Of a stretch of DNA of 64,000 bases, positions 34,342-46,079 are shown one piece after another (the stretch's first letter is position 1; each line of letters opens with the position of its first letter). The notes under the pieces are model-generated. The model was not told the DNA's origin and made no database searches. It saw only the letters and a list, made by a program, of their open reading frames with translations. The DNA comes from Prorocentrum cordatum. Taxonomy: Eukaryota > Sar > Dinophyceae > Prorocentrales > Prorocentraceae. The stretch lies in assembly GCA_963575745.1 (NCBI GenBank), contig CAUYUJ010016898.1:193781-257780 (forward strand). Reading direction: 5' to 3'. The translations under genes and the position numbers were made by a program.

Positions 34342-34751
34342 CATACCGCCCCGACCCTTTCAGGCATGTCCGTGGCCAGCCAGGCTGCGAGGGTGGTGCA
34401 CCCACGGGACGCGGGCGAGATGTTCTGAGACCTGCCCAGGTCCGGCGCCAGGACCGCCGAGGCCTGGAGCGTGCCAAAGTGTGAAAAGGCGCGAAGAGAG
34501 GTCGGCAATTCGAGGATACGCGAGGGTTGGCGCGAGCTTGGTCCGACTTGGACTGGACGCCTTGTGTTCAGCCGGTGGGGGCGAGGAAGAGAAGGGAGCG
34601 GCCGATGAGAAAACGAGGAGAAGGAGTTCGAGCATTCCGACCAACCTGTCCAGACGGTCGCCCGTCCTCCACCGCGGCTTGGCATGGCATTTCGGGGAGG
34701 GCCGACGCTGAGGGCTCGGGGGCCAGTCGTGAGCTGGCCTCTGTGGCAGTA

Positions 34752-34949
34752 CGATCGGACTGAGGTATAAGATCGAGGTCGGTTTGGGGAGGGTAGGGGA
34801 GGGTACCCTAATGTTCTTCGTGCTTGTTGAATGAATATTCGCGTACATGCTGGGAGAAAGTACCTTCGGTGATATTATGGTTTGGGGTGTTTTGGCCAGC
34901 GGAGGGTCTCATGTTCTTGAAGGGCGTTATTATGTCCTAGGTCTGGCCG
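34752..34949 (+). mobile_element. MITE family 3, copy c
   Basis: TA-flanked, starts CGATCGGACTGAGGTATAA and ends TAGGTCTGGCCG. Internal blocks match the family, with an extra GGGAGGGTA duplication. Confidence 0.82.
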
Positions 34950-35486
34950 TATAGGTTTAGCGCCTTGTGAGGCGCGACGCTCGCCATGAAGAAAACGGGT
35001 CCTGAGAGAAACGGGTCGTGAGGCTTTCCGCCGTCTTCGGGGCCCTGGAGCCCTCCACGGGCCCTGGATCGTCAGAAAACGACTCGGGATGGGAAGTTGG
35101 TCCTGGGGAAGGCCTCGGGGTCTAGGACCCACCCGTTTCTCAAAAAGGCAATTCTCAGATTGGGAGGATGAAGTTGGGAGAGATGGTCGTATCATATCAA
35201 CAATATTACCGCGCATGCGGACGGTGTTTCTTACAAAGTCGTACCCTGTATCTTCCCAACCCCTTCCTCCCAACACGAGAACTGTCTTTCTCAGTTTCCC
35301 ACCGGACCCGTTTCCTTCAGGCCAAGGCGCGGGTGAGGGGTGTGCCGACATTGGCGGGTGAGCGGCATGCGGGCCTTGCCTTTGGGGCCGTGGGTGGAAG
35401 TGTGCCGAAGGCGGCGGTGCGGCGTTCAGATTGTGTCGCTGGGGCCGTAGATGGAGCTCCTTGTGAGGCTCGTGCAGAGGGGGGGT
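34950..35486. other. No gene seen
   Basis: No supported coding sequence. Confidence 0.4.
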
Positions 35487-35620
35487 ATGGGGGAGCGGGG
35501 AAGGCTTCTTAGAAGCACCCCTGCTTCTTAGAAGGTGCGGGCCTTGTCTGTAGATGTAGGGCCAGCGCCTTCTAAGAAGCGGACTCCTGCTAAGAAGCTT
35601 TCCCCCCTCCCCCTACCCCA
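35487..35620. repeat. Imperfect hairpin, roughly 50-bp arms
   Basis: GGGGAAGGCTTCTTAGAAG at about 35496 and TGCTTCTTAGAAGGTGC at about 35523 are answered by GCGCCTTCTAAGAAGC at about 35568 and GCTAAGAAGCTTTCCCC at about 35590. Confidence 0.8.
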
Positions 35621-36907
35621 TTGTGCTCGCCGCCAATCCTTGCGGGGCACTTGCTGTTTCCTCGGTCAGGGTACCCTGGTATCCGCGTTTTTGGAAACAA
35701 ACGCCCGTCCAATAAAATCGGTAGAGAGAGCGACGCTACCCTCAACGCCCCCGATTTCAAAGTTCAGATTTGCGCGCAGGCCGCAGTTCGCAAAAGTGGG
35801 CGTTTTTTTTGTCGAGACGACTTGCAGTCCGTCAACCGCCGCGAACTTTGATGACATTGGGGTTCCAGAGCTTGGCCCCGCTTTATTACATATAATCAAG
35901 ATGTTTTGTTTTTTGTTTTTTTTCCCAAAACCAGTACATCTTGGCGCATCACAGGTGCCTGGCATCCTCAAATTCAATGTTGGTGGCTGATTTTGATTGT
36001 GCGAGATGCACTGGACATGTGGGAAGGCTGTCCTACGAACGTGGCCGGAAAAGTAGACTTACTAGTGCTTTCTTGTTGAAGGCTCCATTTGGTGCCGCAC
36101 GCATGCTCGCACACTCTGCAACTCCGAGCTGCTTTGCGTTCGTGTGTTTGACAGCATTCATGTGGCCGGCTTTGCTCGTGATTCTCTTGAACACTGTGCG
36201 TTGGGGGAGAGAGCGCGAGTTTTTTACGCAGCGGTTTTTGGAAAGGACTATCTTCTGAAACTGTCAGGTCCTGTCTCGCGGAGGGCACGTGAGTGCCCGA
36301 TTCAGCACGCGGCGTTGCAAATGATTGCTTGCCCAGGGAATAAGAGGAGGAAGTGCAAGCAGCAAAGCTTGCGAGGCACTGATGCACTGAGGGCCATCGG
36401 ATGACCTTGCTAATGTCCAAACATGCGTTGGAATGTTCGGCAGCCTCTAATAGCTGCCGATGTGTGGCGTCTTTGTTGGTAAACTATCATTTGCCCCCTT
36501 CTCTGTCTCCCGGCTCTGTCGGGATTCACTCTTCTTCGCTGGGAGCCGCTGGCAGCTGGCTGGGCGTCGCAGATTTCCAATCATTGTGGGGCGAGTGGGC
36601 GTGGGGAAAGCAGACACCGTTCGGCGACAGGGAAGCTTGCGCTTTGACAATGTTTCTCAGCCTTTAGTATGTTATGATGCCTTCCCTTGCTTGCCCTTCC
36701 TTGTCGCCACCGTGCGCTGTCTTTCTATCGTTCTCGCCGCGCCAGCAGCTTGCGACCCCTGCGCGCGCAGATGTAAGCACGCCCGGACATCATGCGCATC
36801 TGGCTCGCGTGCATTAGTTTCTGTGTTGCCGTCCCCTGCTTCGGGTGGATGGGCACGCCCCCTTTCCATTGAACGCTCCACGTGGTCATATTTAGTCCGC
36901 CCTGCCT
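35621..36907. other. No gene supported
   Basis: Less GC-rich than the surroundings. Short frames (for example 36144-36404) lack recognisable domains. Confidence 0.4.
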
Positions 36908-36951
36908 CATCCTCCTCCTCCTCCTCCTCCTCCTCCTCCTCCTCCTCCTCC
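36908..36951 (+). repeat. (TCC)n tract at LINE insertion site
   Basis: Pure TCC triplets directly abutting the DinoSL of the LINE. TCC also resumes right after the assembly gap (42234), consistent with insertion into a TCC microsatellite. Confidence 0.9.
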
Positions 36952-36988
36952 GCCGTAGCCATTTTGGCTCAAGCCATTTTGGCTCAAG
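36952..36988 (+). other. DinoSL followed by a 15-nt relict DinoSL
   Basis: Full 22-nt leader at 36952-36973 (first base G), then CCATTTTGGCTCAAG at 36974-36988. The second piece is what remains when the AG inside an older genomic leader (GTAG/CC) serves as the acceptor for a new leader. It therefore records two successive rounds of trans-splicing and reinsertion. Confidence 0.95.
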
Positions 36989-37213
36989 TAAAACATTTCC
37001 CAAGGCAGCTGGCCGTTCAGCTTTGTTCCATTCCATATCTCACAGGACCGTCAGGGCTGCCCAGCCCACGGCTCCGCTCCATATCCGCAAGACGAAGCTC
37101 ACCTTCGCACAATTACTAATTCGACTAATTCAATTGCAGGCATCTGGATTGGCTCTTCTCTCGCTTGGCATCGGACAGGCAATACGTGGCATAGTGCAGT
37201 ACAACACTTCCGA

Positions 37214-38759
37214 ATGGACTCCGCCTCCGCTTCATCTCGCAGTGACTCTAAGAGCAGAAGTCAGGCCAGTGGACACCGTCGGGATCGCCGCAGACATTCA
37301 GAAAAGGCACGACAGGGACAGAGACCGCGACCGTGATCGACACCGCCGACGTGATAGGGATCGACGCCAACGTACTTCTTCGTCTGAAGGTTCACGCCCT
37401 CCGCACAAAGGACACAGTGGACGCTCTAAAGGCCCTCTCGAACGTGAAGCAAATGGCGCCCCTCGTGGATTTCATTCAGCAACCACTCAAGACGCATGGC
37501 AGCGAGCAGCACTGGAAGAACTTGATGCAGCACCTACTTTCCCCTCTCAAGAACAAGCTCACTGGCAAGCTCATCAACACGCACAGCGAGAACGACAAGC
37601 ACGTGAACACCAAGAGGCTCAAGCCGCGCGCGACGCCCACGAAACCGCACAGCTTCCCGCCGCAGCAGAAACCTCTCAACAACAATGGCTTGCTCAACAC
37701 GCGGCTCTTGCAGCCCAGCAGCGCTCTCCTATTACTACAGCGCCCTCTACCACCGCAGCCAGCTCTGGACGCACGGCACCAGCTGCAGCACCAGCTCATG
37801 CAGCTGAAGGCACCGCCACGCCAGCAGGCGGACCGTGGCCTCAATCAACGTTGGACCCAGACATTCAGCGCGAGCTCAAGCAGATCATGGCATCACAAGT
37901 GGCAGCAATCAATACCGCAGTTGGAGAAACCGTTTCCGCCTCGCAAACGCAGCTCACTGCCGCTCTACAGCGACACGAAGCAGCTACTACTCGCAGATTG
38001 GACGGGCAAGAACAAGACCTCATGGCCATCGAGATTGCTCAAGCCAAACAAGAATCACAACATCAGGAAGTCTGGAGCGCCATCCAGCGTATCAATCAGC
38101 AGCTCAGCCTGGGCGAAGCCGGCGCTCCCATCCTGGACATGGCCAAGCTCTCAGACTGGGATCGTGAGCCCGATCCCACCATCTACGTCCTCTCCTCCGC
38201 GCAGCCCGTCGACGCTGCCGCAGTTCGCACGTCCATCACAGAACGGTTGGATGCAGCAGAAGTGGCCCCGCAGCAGTTTCAGATTCACGGTGAAGGATCC
38301 AATCGGCGCTTCATACTTCAGCTTCTGGGCGGCCGATCTGTCGCCATTTCCAAATCCGTTGCGCTCGCTCGTGCCCTTCAGCTTCCAGGACGCGGAGGTT
38401 ACAGAAAGTTCACAGTTCAGACCCCCACCAACTGCGTCATCAATCACGGCCAGTACGCCCCGTTCTACGTCAACCCCGATAAGAACATCAAGCGCATCAG
38501 AAAGGAAACTCGTACTAAAAAGCCACTCGCTCATTGTCAGACCCACTACCCCACGCACAATTGGCGTGCGCGTCGTGATCAAGGACGTATTTTCTGCAAT
38601 ACCATCCCCACCGCCAAACTGGAGCTCACTTGCATGGACGCGGCAACGGTCATTCGTTGGAATCAAGATGCGCTGGCCAAGGTTCCTATCAACAAAGCCA
38701 CCATCGCTGCAGACTTTGCCGCTCGCTACACAGCAGAGGACACAGTACAATGGCTTTAA
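37214..38759 (+). CDS. LINE ORF1 protein (RNA-binding, coiled-coil type)
   Basis: The likely start is ATG at 37214 (MDSASASSRSDSKSRSQA...), an Arg/Ser-rich head. A shift of one base near 37300-37330, inside a GAC/GCG-rich repeat, joins it to the long frame that reads RDRDRDRHRRRDRDRR onward. Without that shift the long frame has no early ATG. Next come a Gln/Ala/His-rich helical region (about 37480-37830), a coiled-coil-like segment with heptad spacing (VGETVSASQTQLTAALQRHE...), and a C-terminal globular part (IYVLSSAQPVDAAAVRTSI, RRFILQLLGG) reminiscent of the RRM-like domain of L1 ORF1p. It probably packages LINE RNA. It ends TAA at 38757, overlapping the next ORF. Confidence 0.7.
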
Positions 38760-39178
38760 CAAACGCTGGTCTCCATGGGGAACTACGACCACAGACGGAG
38801 ACCATGCCAGACCTCCTGGGCCTGATGCACCGCGAGGACATCGGCCTCATCCTCTTCAGCACCTTCGGCCAGCACCTGACCTCCAGCTTCCTTGCTCTGA
38901 AGCTGCGCACGCTCCTCTTCATCCTGAATGTGCTCCACGGGAACCCAGACCAGATCTTCAGCATCATAGAGCACCAGCAGATCTACCTGCACCGCGACGG
39001 CAGGCACACGGGGATTGGGACGCCCCTGTTGTCCCCAAGGGACGGGAGAGCCATCCAGATGTTATTTCAAATTTCTCGGGCCTGGAGTGCCCGCCAGATT
39101 CGCTTCTTCCGCAACATGATCTGCCTCGTCCCGCGCAAGCTCTACTGCTTCCCGAACAAGATCACATTCTCAAAATAG
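38750..39178 (+). CDS. Small middle ORF of the LINE, unknown function
   Basis: A 142-residue frame whose ATG overlaps the ORF1 stop in the string ATGGCTTTAA. Its own TAG lies two bases before the ATG of the next ORF. Third codon positions are strongly C/G (GACATCGGCCTCATCCTCTT and so on), so it is translated or was until recently. The sequence is hydrophobic in the middle (ALKLRTLLFILNVLHG) and basic at the end (SARQIRFFRNMICLVPRKLY). It matches no family known to me. The tight spacing suggests termination-reinitiation from a shared trans-spliced mRNA. Confidence 0.7.
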   Translation: MALTNAGLHGELRPQTETMPDLLGLMHREDIGLILFSTFGQHLTSSFLALKLRTLLFILNVLHGNPDQIFSIIEHQQIYLHRDGRHTGIGTPLLSPRDGRAIQMLFQISRAWSARQIRFFRNMICLVPRKLYCFPNKITFSK

Positions 39179-39180
39179 AT

Positions 39181-42133
39181 ATGACTCAGAATGGCTCGGC
39201 TTCAACTTTCAGCTCATCTTCGGCTTCTTCGTCATCGTCCTCTTCTAGCGCTTCGTCATCCTCGTCGGACACCAGCTCATCATTCAACAACCGTCGGTCT
39301 CGGACTACTCGTACACGTACACGCCCTTCTACAGCTGGTACGGCAGGCAGCTACATCTGTTGGAACGCTCGCGGGCTACTCTGTCATGAAGATGCCAAAC
39401 GCTGGGGAAAGATACGGCAGCTCGTTCCCTTCATGCGCAAGCAGTCGCTCATCGCTCTCCAAGAGGTGCACAGCACACAGCTCGATCTCGAATCACACCT
39501 TGGCAAGCTTCCCTACGACTATCAGGTCTTCTTCAGCGGCTTCCCTCACAACCGCGGCAAGGGCGGCGTCGCCTTCTTAGTGCCGACGCCACCGATGACG
39601 ACGACCTCCACCTCACTTTGGCCAGTGATACGCGGGAGGGTTGCTGTCCTCCACGTGGCCAACCACACCACAGGCTTCGAAACGCTCATCATGAATGTGT
39701 GCACAATCACGACCTGCAGGCTACGGATATGGATAGAGTGACGGAAGCGTGGCATGCTTCCCGACAGTGGGCAGCGCAGAACCCTCAACAGCGGCTATTC
39801 ATTGCCATGGGCGATTTCAACACCAGCGCGGTCCCCTCCTTTAACTTCAAGGATCCATCAGCACGTTGGCGGCCGATGGCACCTAATGGACAGTATCAGC
39901 GCGAACAAGCGCGCTGGCGCCAATTGTTCGCCTCGCTCACGGAAGTTACGCACGACCTGCCCACGCACTTCTCGGCCAACACACAAGCGGCTACTGCCAT
40001 AGACCGCATCTTCGTGTCGCTGTCGGGCATCGATCTCATGAACGTTGACGCTCACCTCAAGATCCACAAAGACGGCGCTGCTTTATCAGATAAAGGCCTC
40101 AGTGACCACGCGATCCTGCACCTGCTGCCGGTCAACGCATCGGCGGCGCAGAAGGAGGAACAGGCCATCGATCCGCTCATCTTCCACGATCCCACGTACC
40201 AGCGCCACTTCAACTTCCTGAAGGACAACATCGCCTCGGCAGCTCTCACGCCAACTGGAGCCTGGAAGCAACGCAAGCTCATCATCAAAGAAGCGGCTCG
40301 CCTCACTCGTAATCTTCAACAGCGAGCCACCCTACATGATCAAAGCCGCTGGGCGAAGCATGGGAGGCTGACTACACTACGTGCCATTGCTCGGACGGTT
40401 TGGCGAAAAGACTCAGACACGGCAGCACTCCTCATGGCCGCGACGGACACTGGCGGCGCTCACCTTCGCCTAACCGACAACGGGCCCGAGCTCATCAACA
40501 GAGACGAGTACATCAAGCTTATGGATGCAGCTGTTACCGCAGACTACGACAGACGCGTCGCCATCGCCACGAAGCGCCAGCTGCAGTCCCACGCCGAGAT
40601 GCAGATGGACCATGCCGGCAGCCGCAAGGCCGCGATGCAGCTCACACGCCGGGCGCAGGCCTGGAACCCATTTCGTCGTCGCCTCGTTCTTTCAGGACTT
40701 AGGATGCCAAAAGAGGGGACGCCCACCAATGCCCTCCCCACCACCAGCTCACCCGAGGGCATTTTCGGAGGTCTTCAGAAGTTCTGGCAGCCCATCTTCT
40801 CGAGCAAGATCGTGGACCCCAACGCGGTCCAGTCGTACTTGGCCCAGCACCTCCCCGTCTTCGATTGCGCGGACCTGCGGGTTCCAGCTCTTCAGGACTT
40901 TCAGAGAGCCCTACGTAAGGTACGTCACACTGCCCCAGGCCCTGACCAGATACCTTATGCTGCATGGGCTACCTCTCCAGGCTCCTCTCAGATCTTATAT
41001 GACCTCATGATGCAGATGTTCGAAACAGGACTGTCCCCGTTTCAGTTCAACGATTCCGTCTTCGCGTTTCTTCCAAAAGGTGATGAGCCCCAGGACCAAT
41101 ATGCCGTATTTCGAGCTCCAGGTGCCACTCGCCCCCTCCCCCTAAAAAACTGCGACGCCAAACTGATTGCCCACGTCGTGAACATGGGCTTAGTGGATAT
41201 GGTCAAAGAGAGAACGGTAGACACGCAACAGGGGTTTGTAAAGGGCCGTAATTTCGGACAACACGCTCTGGCGCTAGATTCTGAAGCCCGTAGAGCAGGC
41301 CATTCCCCCGCTGCCCTAGATGCCCTTCCCATCTTAGTCAGTTTCGATATCAAAGCTGCCTTCCCATCCTTAGGATGGGAATTCCTGTTTGCTTCTTTGG
41401 TGGCTCACGGAGTCCCCCCAGGGTATCTCAATGTCATTCGTGCGCTTTGCCATTCTCCAGGGGCGTGGGCCCGCGTCGGTGGCAAACTTCAGTGCATGTT
41501 CGAAATCGGCTCTGGGGTGCTTCAGGGCTGTCTTCTTTCAGGATCGATCTGGGCCCTTGCGTTTGATGCCCCCATCCGTCATCTCGTCCAGATTTTGAAC
41601 CTTCTTCCTGGATCTAACAAGCTCGGGGCCTGCGCAGATGATCTGGGCCTTGTCCTCGCTCGCCTTGGGACCCCCCCTTTCCTCCTTCCCCCTTTTCGGG
41701 CCATTGCTACTCTCGCAGGACTCGAACTTCAGATTCAGAAGACAGTGATTGTGCCCTTGTGGGCCGCCTTTTCACCTGCCGTGCAATCTCTCATTCAGCG
41801 CTTGCTCAAATTTCTAGTCCCAGAGTGGCAACACATTCAGATCGCCGAGTACGCCCGCTACTTAGGGGTACTCATCGGTCCCGCCGTCACTCTAGACATC
41901 CAGTGGAAGGCCGCATTTGATAAATACTGGCTACGGGTGGTGCAGCTTGCGGCGAGCGCGCCTGGCCCCTCAGTTGCCATCAAATTATATAACACATGTG
42001 TTATAACTGTGTTATCGTATATCACGCAATATTTCCCGTTCCCTGCCACATTTCTGCGGCATGAACGCAGCACGCTGCACAAAATTTTACGTGCACCCCC
42101 CAACTCCTGGCGCCTCGTCGACCTCCTCGGTAA
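39181..42133 (+). pseudogene. LINE endonuclease-reverse transcriptase, frameshifted and truncated by gap
   Basis: Starts ATG at 39181 with a long Ser-rich leader, then an EEP endonuclease: YICWNARGLL, LIALQEVHS, GKGGVAFLV, AMGDFN (GDFN at 39810-39821), IDRIFV and LSDHAILHL (SDH at 40101). An extra TG in TGTGTG (39696-39701) shifts the frame between LIMNV and HNHDLQ; removing the dinucleotide restores continuity. Reverse transcriptase follows: APGPDQIPYAAW, LVSFDIKAAFPS (motif A, 41334-41369), GVLQGCLLSG (motif B), GACADDLGL (motif C, CADD at 41631-41642) and LGVLIGP. The frame runs into the N gap. The RT itself looks catalytically complete. Confidence 0.9.
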
Positions 42134-42233
42134 NNNNNNNNNNNNNNNNNNNNNNNNNNNNNNNNNNNNNNNNNNNNNNNNNNNNNNNNNNNNNNNNNNN
42201 NNNNNNNNNNNNNNNNNNNNNNNNNNNNNNNNN
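42134..42233. other. Assembly gap, 100 Ns
   Basis: Exactly 100 N, the conventional length for a gap of unknown size. It hides the LINE 3' end. Confidence 1.
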
Positions 42234-42305
42234 TCCTCCTCCTCCTCCTCCTCCTCCTCCTCCTTCTCCTCCTCCTCCTCCTCCTCGTTCTCCCCCACTC
42301 CCTCC
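42234..42305 (+). repeat. (TCC)n tract after the gap
   Basis: TCC triplets with TTC and GTTC interruptions, likely the far side of the LINE insertion. Confidence 0.95.
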
Positions 42306-43312
42306 TAGTCGTCCTCCTTCTCCTCATCATCCTCAGCTCACGGTGGTGCCCCACGGCCCGAGTGGCGCAGCCCCCGAGGAGGGCTGCCACTGGACACGCG
42401 GCGAAGCGGCATTGAGAGTGCACGCAGAGCCTGCCCCAGGTGATGGTTTTCGTATTCGTTGTTTTGCCGATGGGCGCGGGCCCTCCCCCCTGGAGTAGAT
42501 CTTGGCTGTTTTCGGCGCCTGTTTCGGCCAGGTGGAGCCCCCACCCCACAGGACGCACGGTTCCGACAGTCGCACTGAGCAGAGGTCTGGAGCCAGACCT
42601 TCCCCCCTTCCGCCCAACGTCGAAACGCGGAATAAAAAAACGCTCACCAAAGTGAGGACTCCTTTGACTCTGTCCACGGTTGCGCTCATAGGGACCGCGC
42701 TCCGGGAGACTCGTGCCACGAAAATCGTACCCCGCGAGGCTCTGCAGTTGGGGGAGGGGGGGATCAGGAGGGACAAATGGACACAGACACAAATGAGCGT
42801 CGATCCCCTTGAACATATGGGAATATCTGGGAAGGGGATAGGGGGAGGCGAACTATGGGCAAACATGGGGCAAGCATGTTTGTGTCTCCAAAGGCCCCTT
42901 TAGGTGGGTCGCGCAAGGGAGCAGGGAAATTCGGGACGTCGCGTTGGGTCGGGGTGGTTTGGCACCGTTGAAGGACACACTTTGCATCAAGAGTTGGGGG
43001 ACCACTTGGAATACACCCCCCCTGCACCCCCCTGGCCTTGATATCGAGCAGGTGGTCCCGGAGATGAGCGGCCGGAAAGAAAATTAACCCAAGATCTCGA
43101 TCGCAATGCATTCCAATATTAGGGCCAGGGGGTGGAAGGGGGAGGGAATTCGGTTTTTTGTCGTCGGAGCGTTGTTGATGCAAAGTTCTTGCTTCAACCG
43201 CAGGTAGTCAGCAGGGATCTCGACCAGGGGCGGCTGGCGGCTGCCGCCAAGGGGAACTGGGCCCCCGTTGGGTTGTCTGCTGGCCGCGGCAGGACCCTGC
43301 AGGAGGGCGAGA
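42306..43312. other. No gene seen
   Basis: Mixed GC-rich sequence; open frames lack domains. Confidence 0.4.
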
Positions 43313-43685
43313 AAAGGGAAGAGGAAGAGGAGGAGGAGGAGGAGGAGGAGGAGGAGGAGCAGGAGGAGAAGGAGGAGGAGGAGGAGGGGGAAGGGAAAGC
43401 GGAGGAGGAGGAGGAGGAGGAGGAGGAGGAGGAGGAGGCGGAGGAGGAGGAGGAGGAGAAGGAGAGACATGGCTCGAGCAAAGAGGAGGGCAACCAGCAA
43501 GCAGTCGCAGTATCATCGCGAATCTCCAGCGGTGGCCATAGCCGCCTGAATCAGCGCAAAAGCCCTGCTCGCGGGGATGACTGGCGCTCACAGTGAAGGG
43601 TACGGCATCGTATTGCATCGAAGGAGGAGGAGAAGGAGGAGGAGGAGGAGAAGGAGGAGGCGGAGGAGCAGGAGGAGGTCGTTCC
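43313..43685 (+). repeat. (AGG)n purine tracts
   Basis: Two blocks (43313-43470 and 43620-43685) separated by about 150 bp of mixed sequence. Confidence 0.92.
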
Positions 43686-43811
43686 ATCGCCGCCTCCCCG
43701 CGCTTTCCGCCAGCGCCTCCTGCCCGCTCTCCCCCCCCCTTGCGCCCGCAGCTCCGCGCCCGCGCGCGCCCTCCTGTCCCGCCGCCCCCTGGGGAGGGGG
43801 GGGGGGGGGCG

Positions 43812-44020
43812 ATGGGGCATGCCGCCTCGCGCCTGTGGCGACGCCTGGCCGCCCTGTCCTCGCCGCCGCGCCCGCCCCCCGCGCGGCTGGTCCTCGGGGT
43901 CCCCAGGGCCTACTGGAGCTCCCCGATGGAGCTGGCCGCGGCGCGCTGCATCGGCGCGCTGGACAGCGCCCTCGAGGACCCGGGAGGGGGGGTCAGGATC
44001 GTCGAGCCGATCCCTATCCC
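43812..44020 (+). CDS. Possible exon with amidase-like segment
   Basis: ATG at 43812 opens MGHAASRLWRRLAALSSPPR, then LVLGVPRAYWSSPMELAAAR, CIGALDSALEDPGGGVRIVE. The GVP-x-x-Y/F-W then helix then V-x-I-V-E pattern resembles the mid-region of amidase-signature proteins (GatA/FAAH-like). No catalytic Ser-Ser-Lys region is present nearby, so at best it is one exon. Chance resemblance in GC-rich DNA is possible. Confidence 0.25.
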
Positions 44021-44609
44021 CATCCCCTATCCCATCCTACAGTGGAGACCCATGCCAGCAAACACCCTGCTCGCCTCCAGGGTACCCTGGGTTTCTTGGG
44101 CTTCGATTGTTCGCTATGGAAAGCGTGACGTTCCCACACCAAAAATCAATGGACGTCCTGGGGTCTCAGGGTTCGGTTTCTTGTGGAAGGTTTCTTGTGG
44201 ACTGGCCTCCGCTGTATCCCCCACCCCGGGTCCCACCATCCCACCACCCCAGTGGGGAGCCCGCCCCTCGAAGCCCGAGTATGGGGACAGCCGCTATCTC
44301 TCCCCACACCTGTGGAGGCCACTCGGCCAGCGGGGCCGCCCAGGCCACGCCCGTGGGGAGAGGGATCGGCGAAGCGATGCTCGGGGGGGGGCGGGTGGGG
44401 GGGGCTGCGCCAGGCCTGGGGGGCGGGAGCGGGAGCGGAGCGTTGGACGAGGGGGTGTGCTGATTGATAACGAGCAGTGGCGGTACCGCTGTAAGCCCCT
44501 CCCCGAAGGGGAGGAAGGGGCTCGAAAGAGGAAGCGATCTGAACCACCTGCTGCAAGCTCAGAGGACTGGCGGAAGGCGGCACATCCCTCGCCCGGATCG
44601 TGCCCCACA

Positions 44610-44783
44610 AAATCGGACCGAGGTATGAGATCGAGGTCGGTTCGGACAGGGTACTCCAATATTTTTTGTGGTTGTTGGATGTTCTCGTGCATCTTGGAGA
44701 GCGTACCCTAGGATGTTCTGTGTGGTTTGGCCGGCGGAGGTTCTCATGTTCTTGCAAGATTTCTTCTGTCCTGGGTGAGACTG
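44610..44783 (+). mobile_element. MITE family 3, copy d
   Basis: Starts ATCGGACCGAGGTATGAGAT and ends GGGTGAGACTG before TA. Internal blocks GGTCGGTTCGGACAGGGTAC, TTTGGCCGGCGGAGG and CTCATGTTCTTG match the family. Confidence 0.75.
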
Positions 44784-44884
44784 TAATGAGTTCCACTTGC
44801 GGCCCAAGTGAGAGCGGCCATGGAGGCCTGATCGGGAACGTGGGTAGGTCGTCGTAGTTGCCCCTGCCCGCCTCGCGCCCCGCA

Positions 44885-46044
44885 CGCCGCGCCGCTTCAG
44901 CTCCTCCTCTCCTCCTCATCCTCCTCATCATCATCATCACCACCATCACCATCATCATCACCACCATCACCACCATCACCATCACCGCCACGATCATCAC
45001 CATCAGCATCATCAGCATCATCATCATTACCATCATCATCACCGTCACCATCACCATCACCATCATCATTCTTATAATCATCACCACAATCACCATCACA
45101 ATCACCGTCACCATCATCATCACAATCATCATTATTATCACCACCGTCATCAACACCACCATCATCACTATCATCAACATCATCACCATCATCACCATCA
45201 CCACCACCATTACCATCCTAATAACCATGGCCATCACCATCACCATCACCATGACCATCGTAAATACTATGACCATCATCATCACAACCACCATCGTCAT
45301 CATTATCATCATCGTCATCATCATCATTATCTTCGTCATCATCACCGTCGCCATCAGAAGCACCACCACCATCACCATCATCATCACCATCACCATCATC
45401 ATCATCATCATCATCATCACCATCACCATCACCATCATCATCACCACCATCACCACCATCACCATCACCATCACCATCATAATCATCACCATCATCATCA
45501 TCAGCATCATCATCACCGTCACCGTCACGATCATCATCACAATCATCATTCTTATCATCGCCATCATCAACGCCCGAACCGCCATCACCATCATCAACAT
45601 CATCACCATCAACATCATCAACATCCCCATAACCATCGTAATATCCATGACCATCATCATCACAATCCCCACCATCATCATCATCATCATCATCATCATA
45701 AGTATCATCACCATCACAATTACCATCACCATCACCATCACCATCATCGCCATTACCTACACCATCACCATCACCATCATCATCACCATCATCACCACCA
45801 TCACCACTATCACCATCATCATCACCGTCATCATCATCATCATCATCATCATCATCACCATCATCGTCGTCGTCGTCGTCACCATCACCATCATCACCAT
45901 CACCATCACCATCACAAGCATCACCATCACAATCCCCATCACCATCACCATCATCATCATTATCATCACCATCCCCATCACCATCATTCACATCATCATC
46001 CCCACCACCATTATCATCATCACCATCACCATCACCCACACCAC

Positions 46045-46079
<35 letters not shown>

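Larger units (their letters stand above)
36952..42133 (+). mobile_element. LINE with DinoSL 5' end and three ORFs; 3' end lost in gap
   Basis: Order: leader, roughly 225-nt leader region, ORF1 (to 38759), small ORF (38750-39178), EN-RT ORF (39181 to gap). The 5' end is complete, whereas most LINE copies are 5'-truncated. Its coding frames are nearly intact (one certain frameshift and one likely), so it is young. The 3' part (any RNase H, the 3' UTR) falls in the 100-N gap. Confidence 0.88.

Noticed and set aside
36952-36973. SL RNA gene
   Set aside because: No GT donor or Sm-site-like sequence follows any of the three leader copies, and they are joined directly to mRNA-like sequence.
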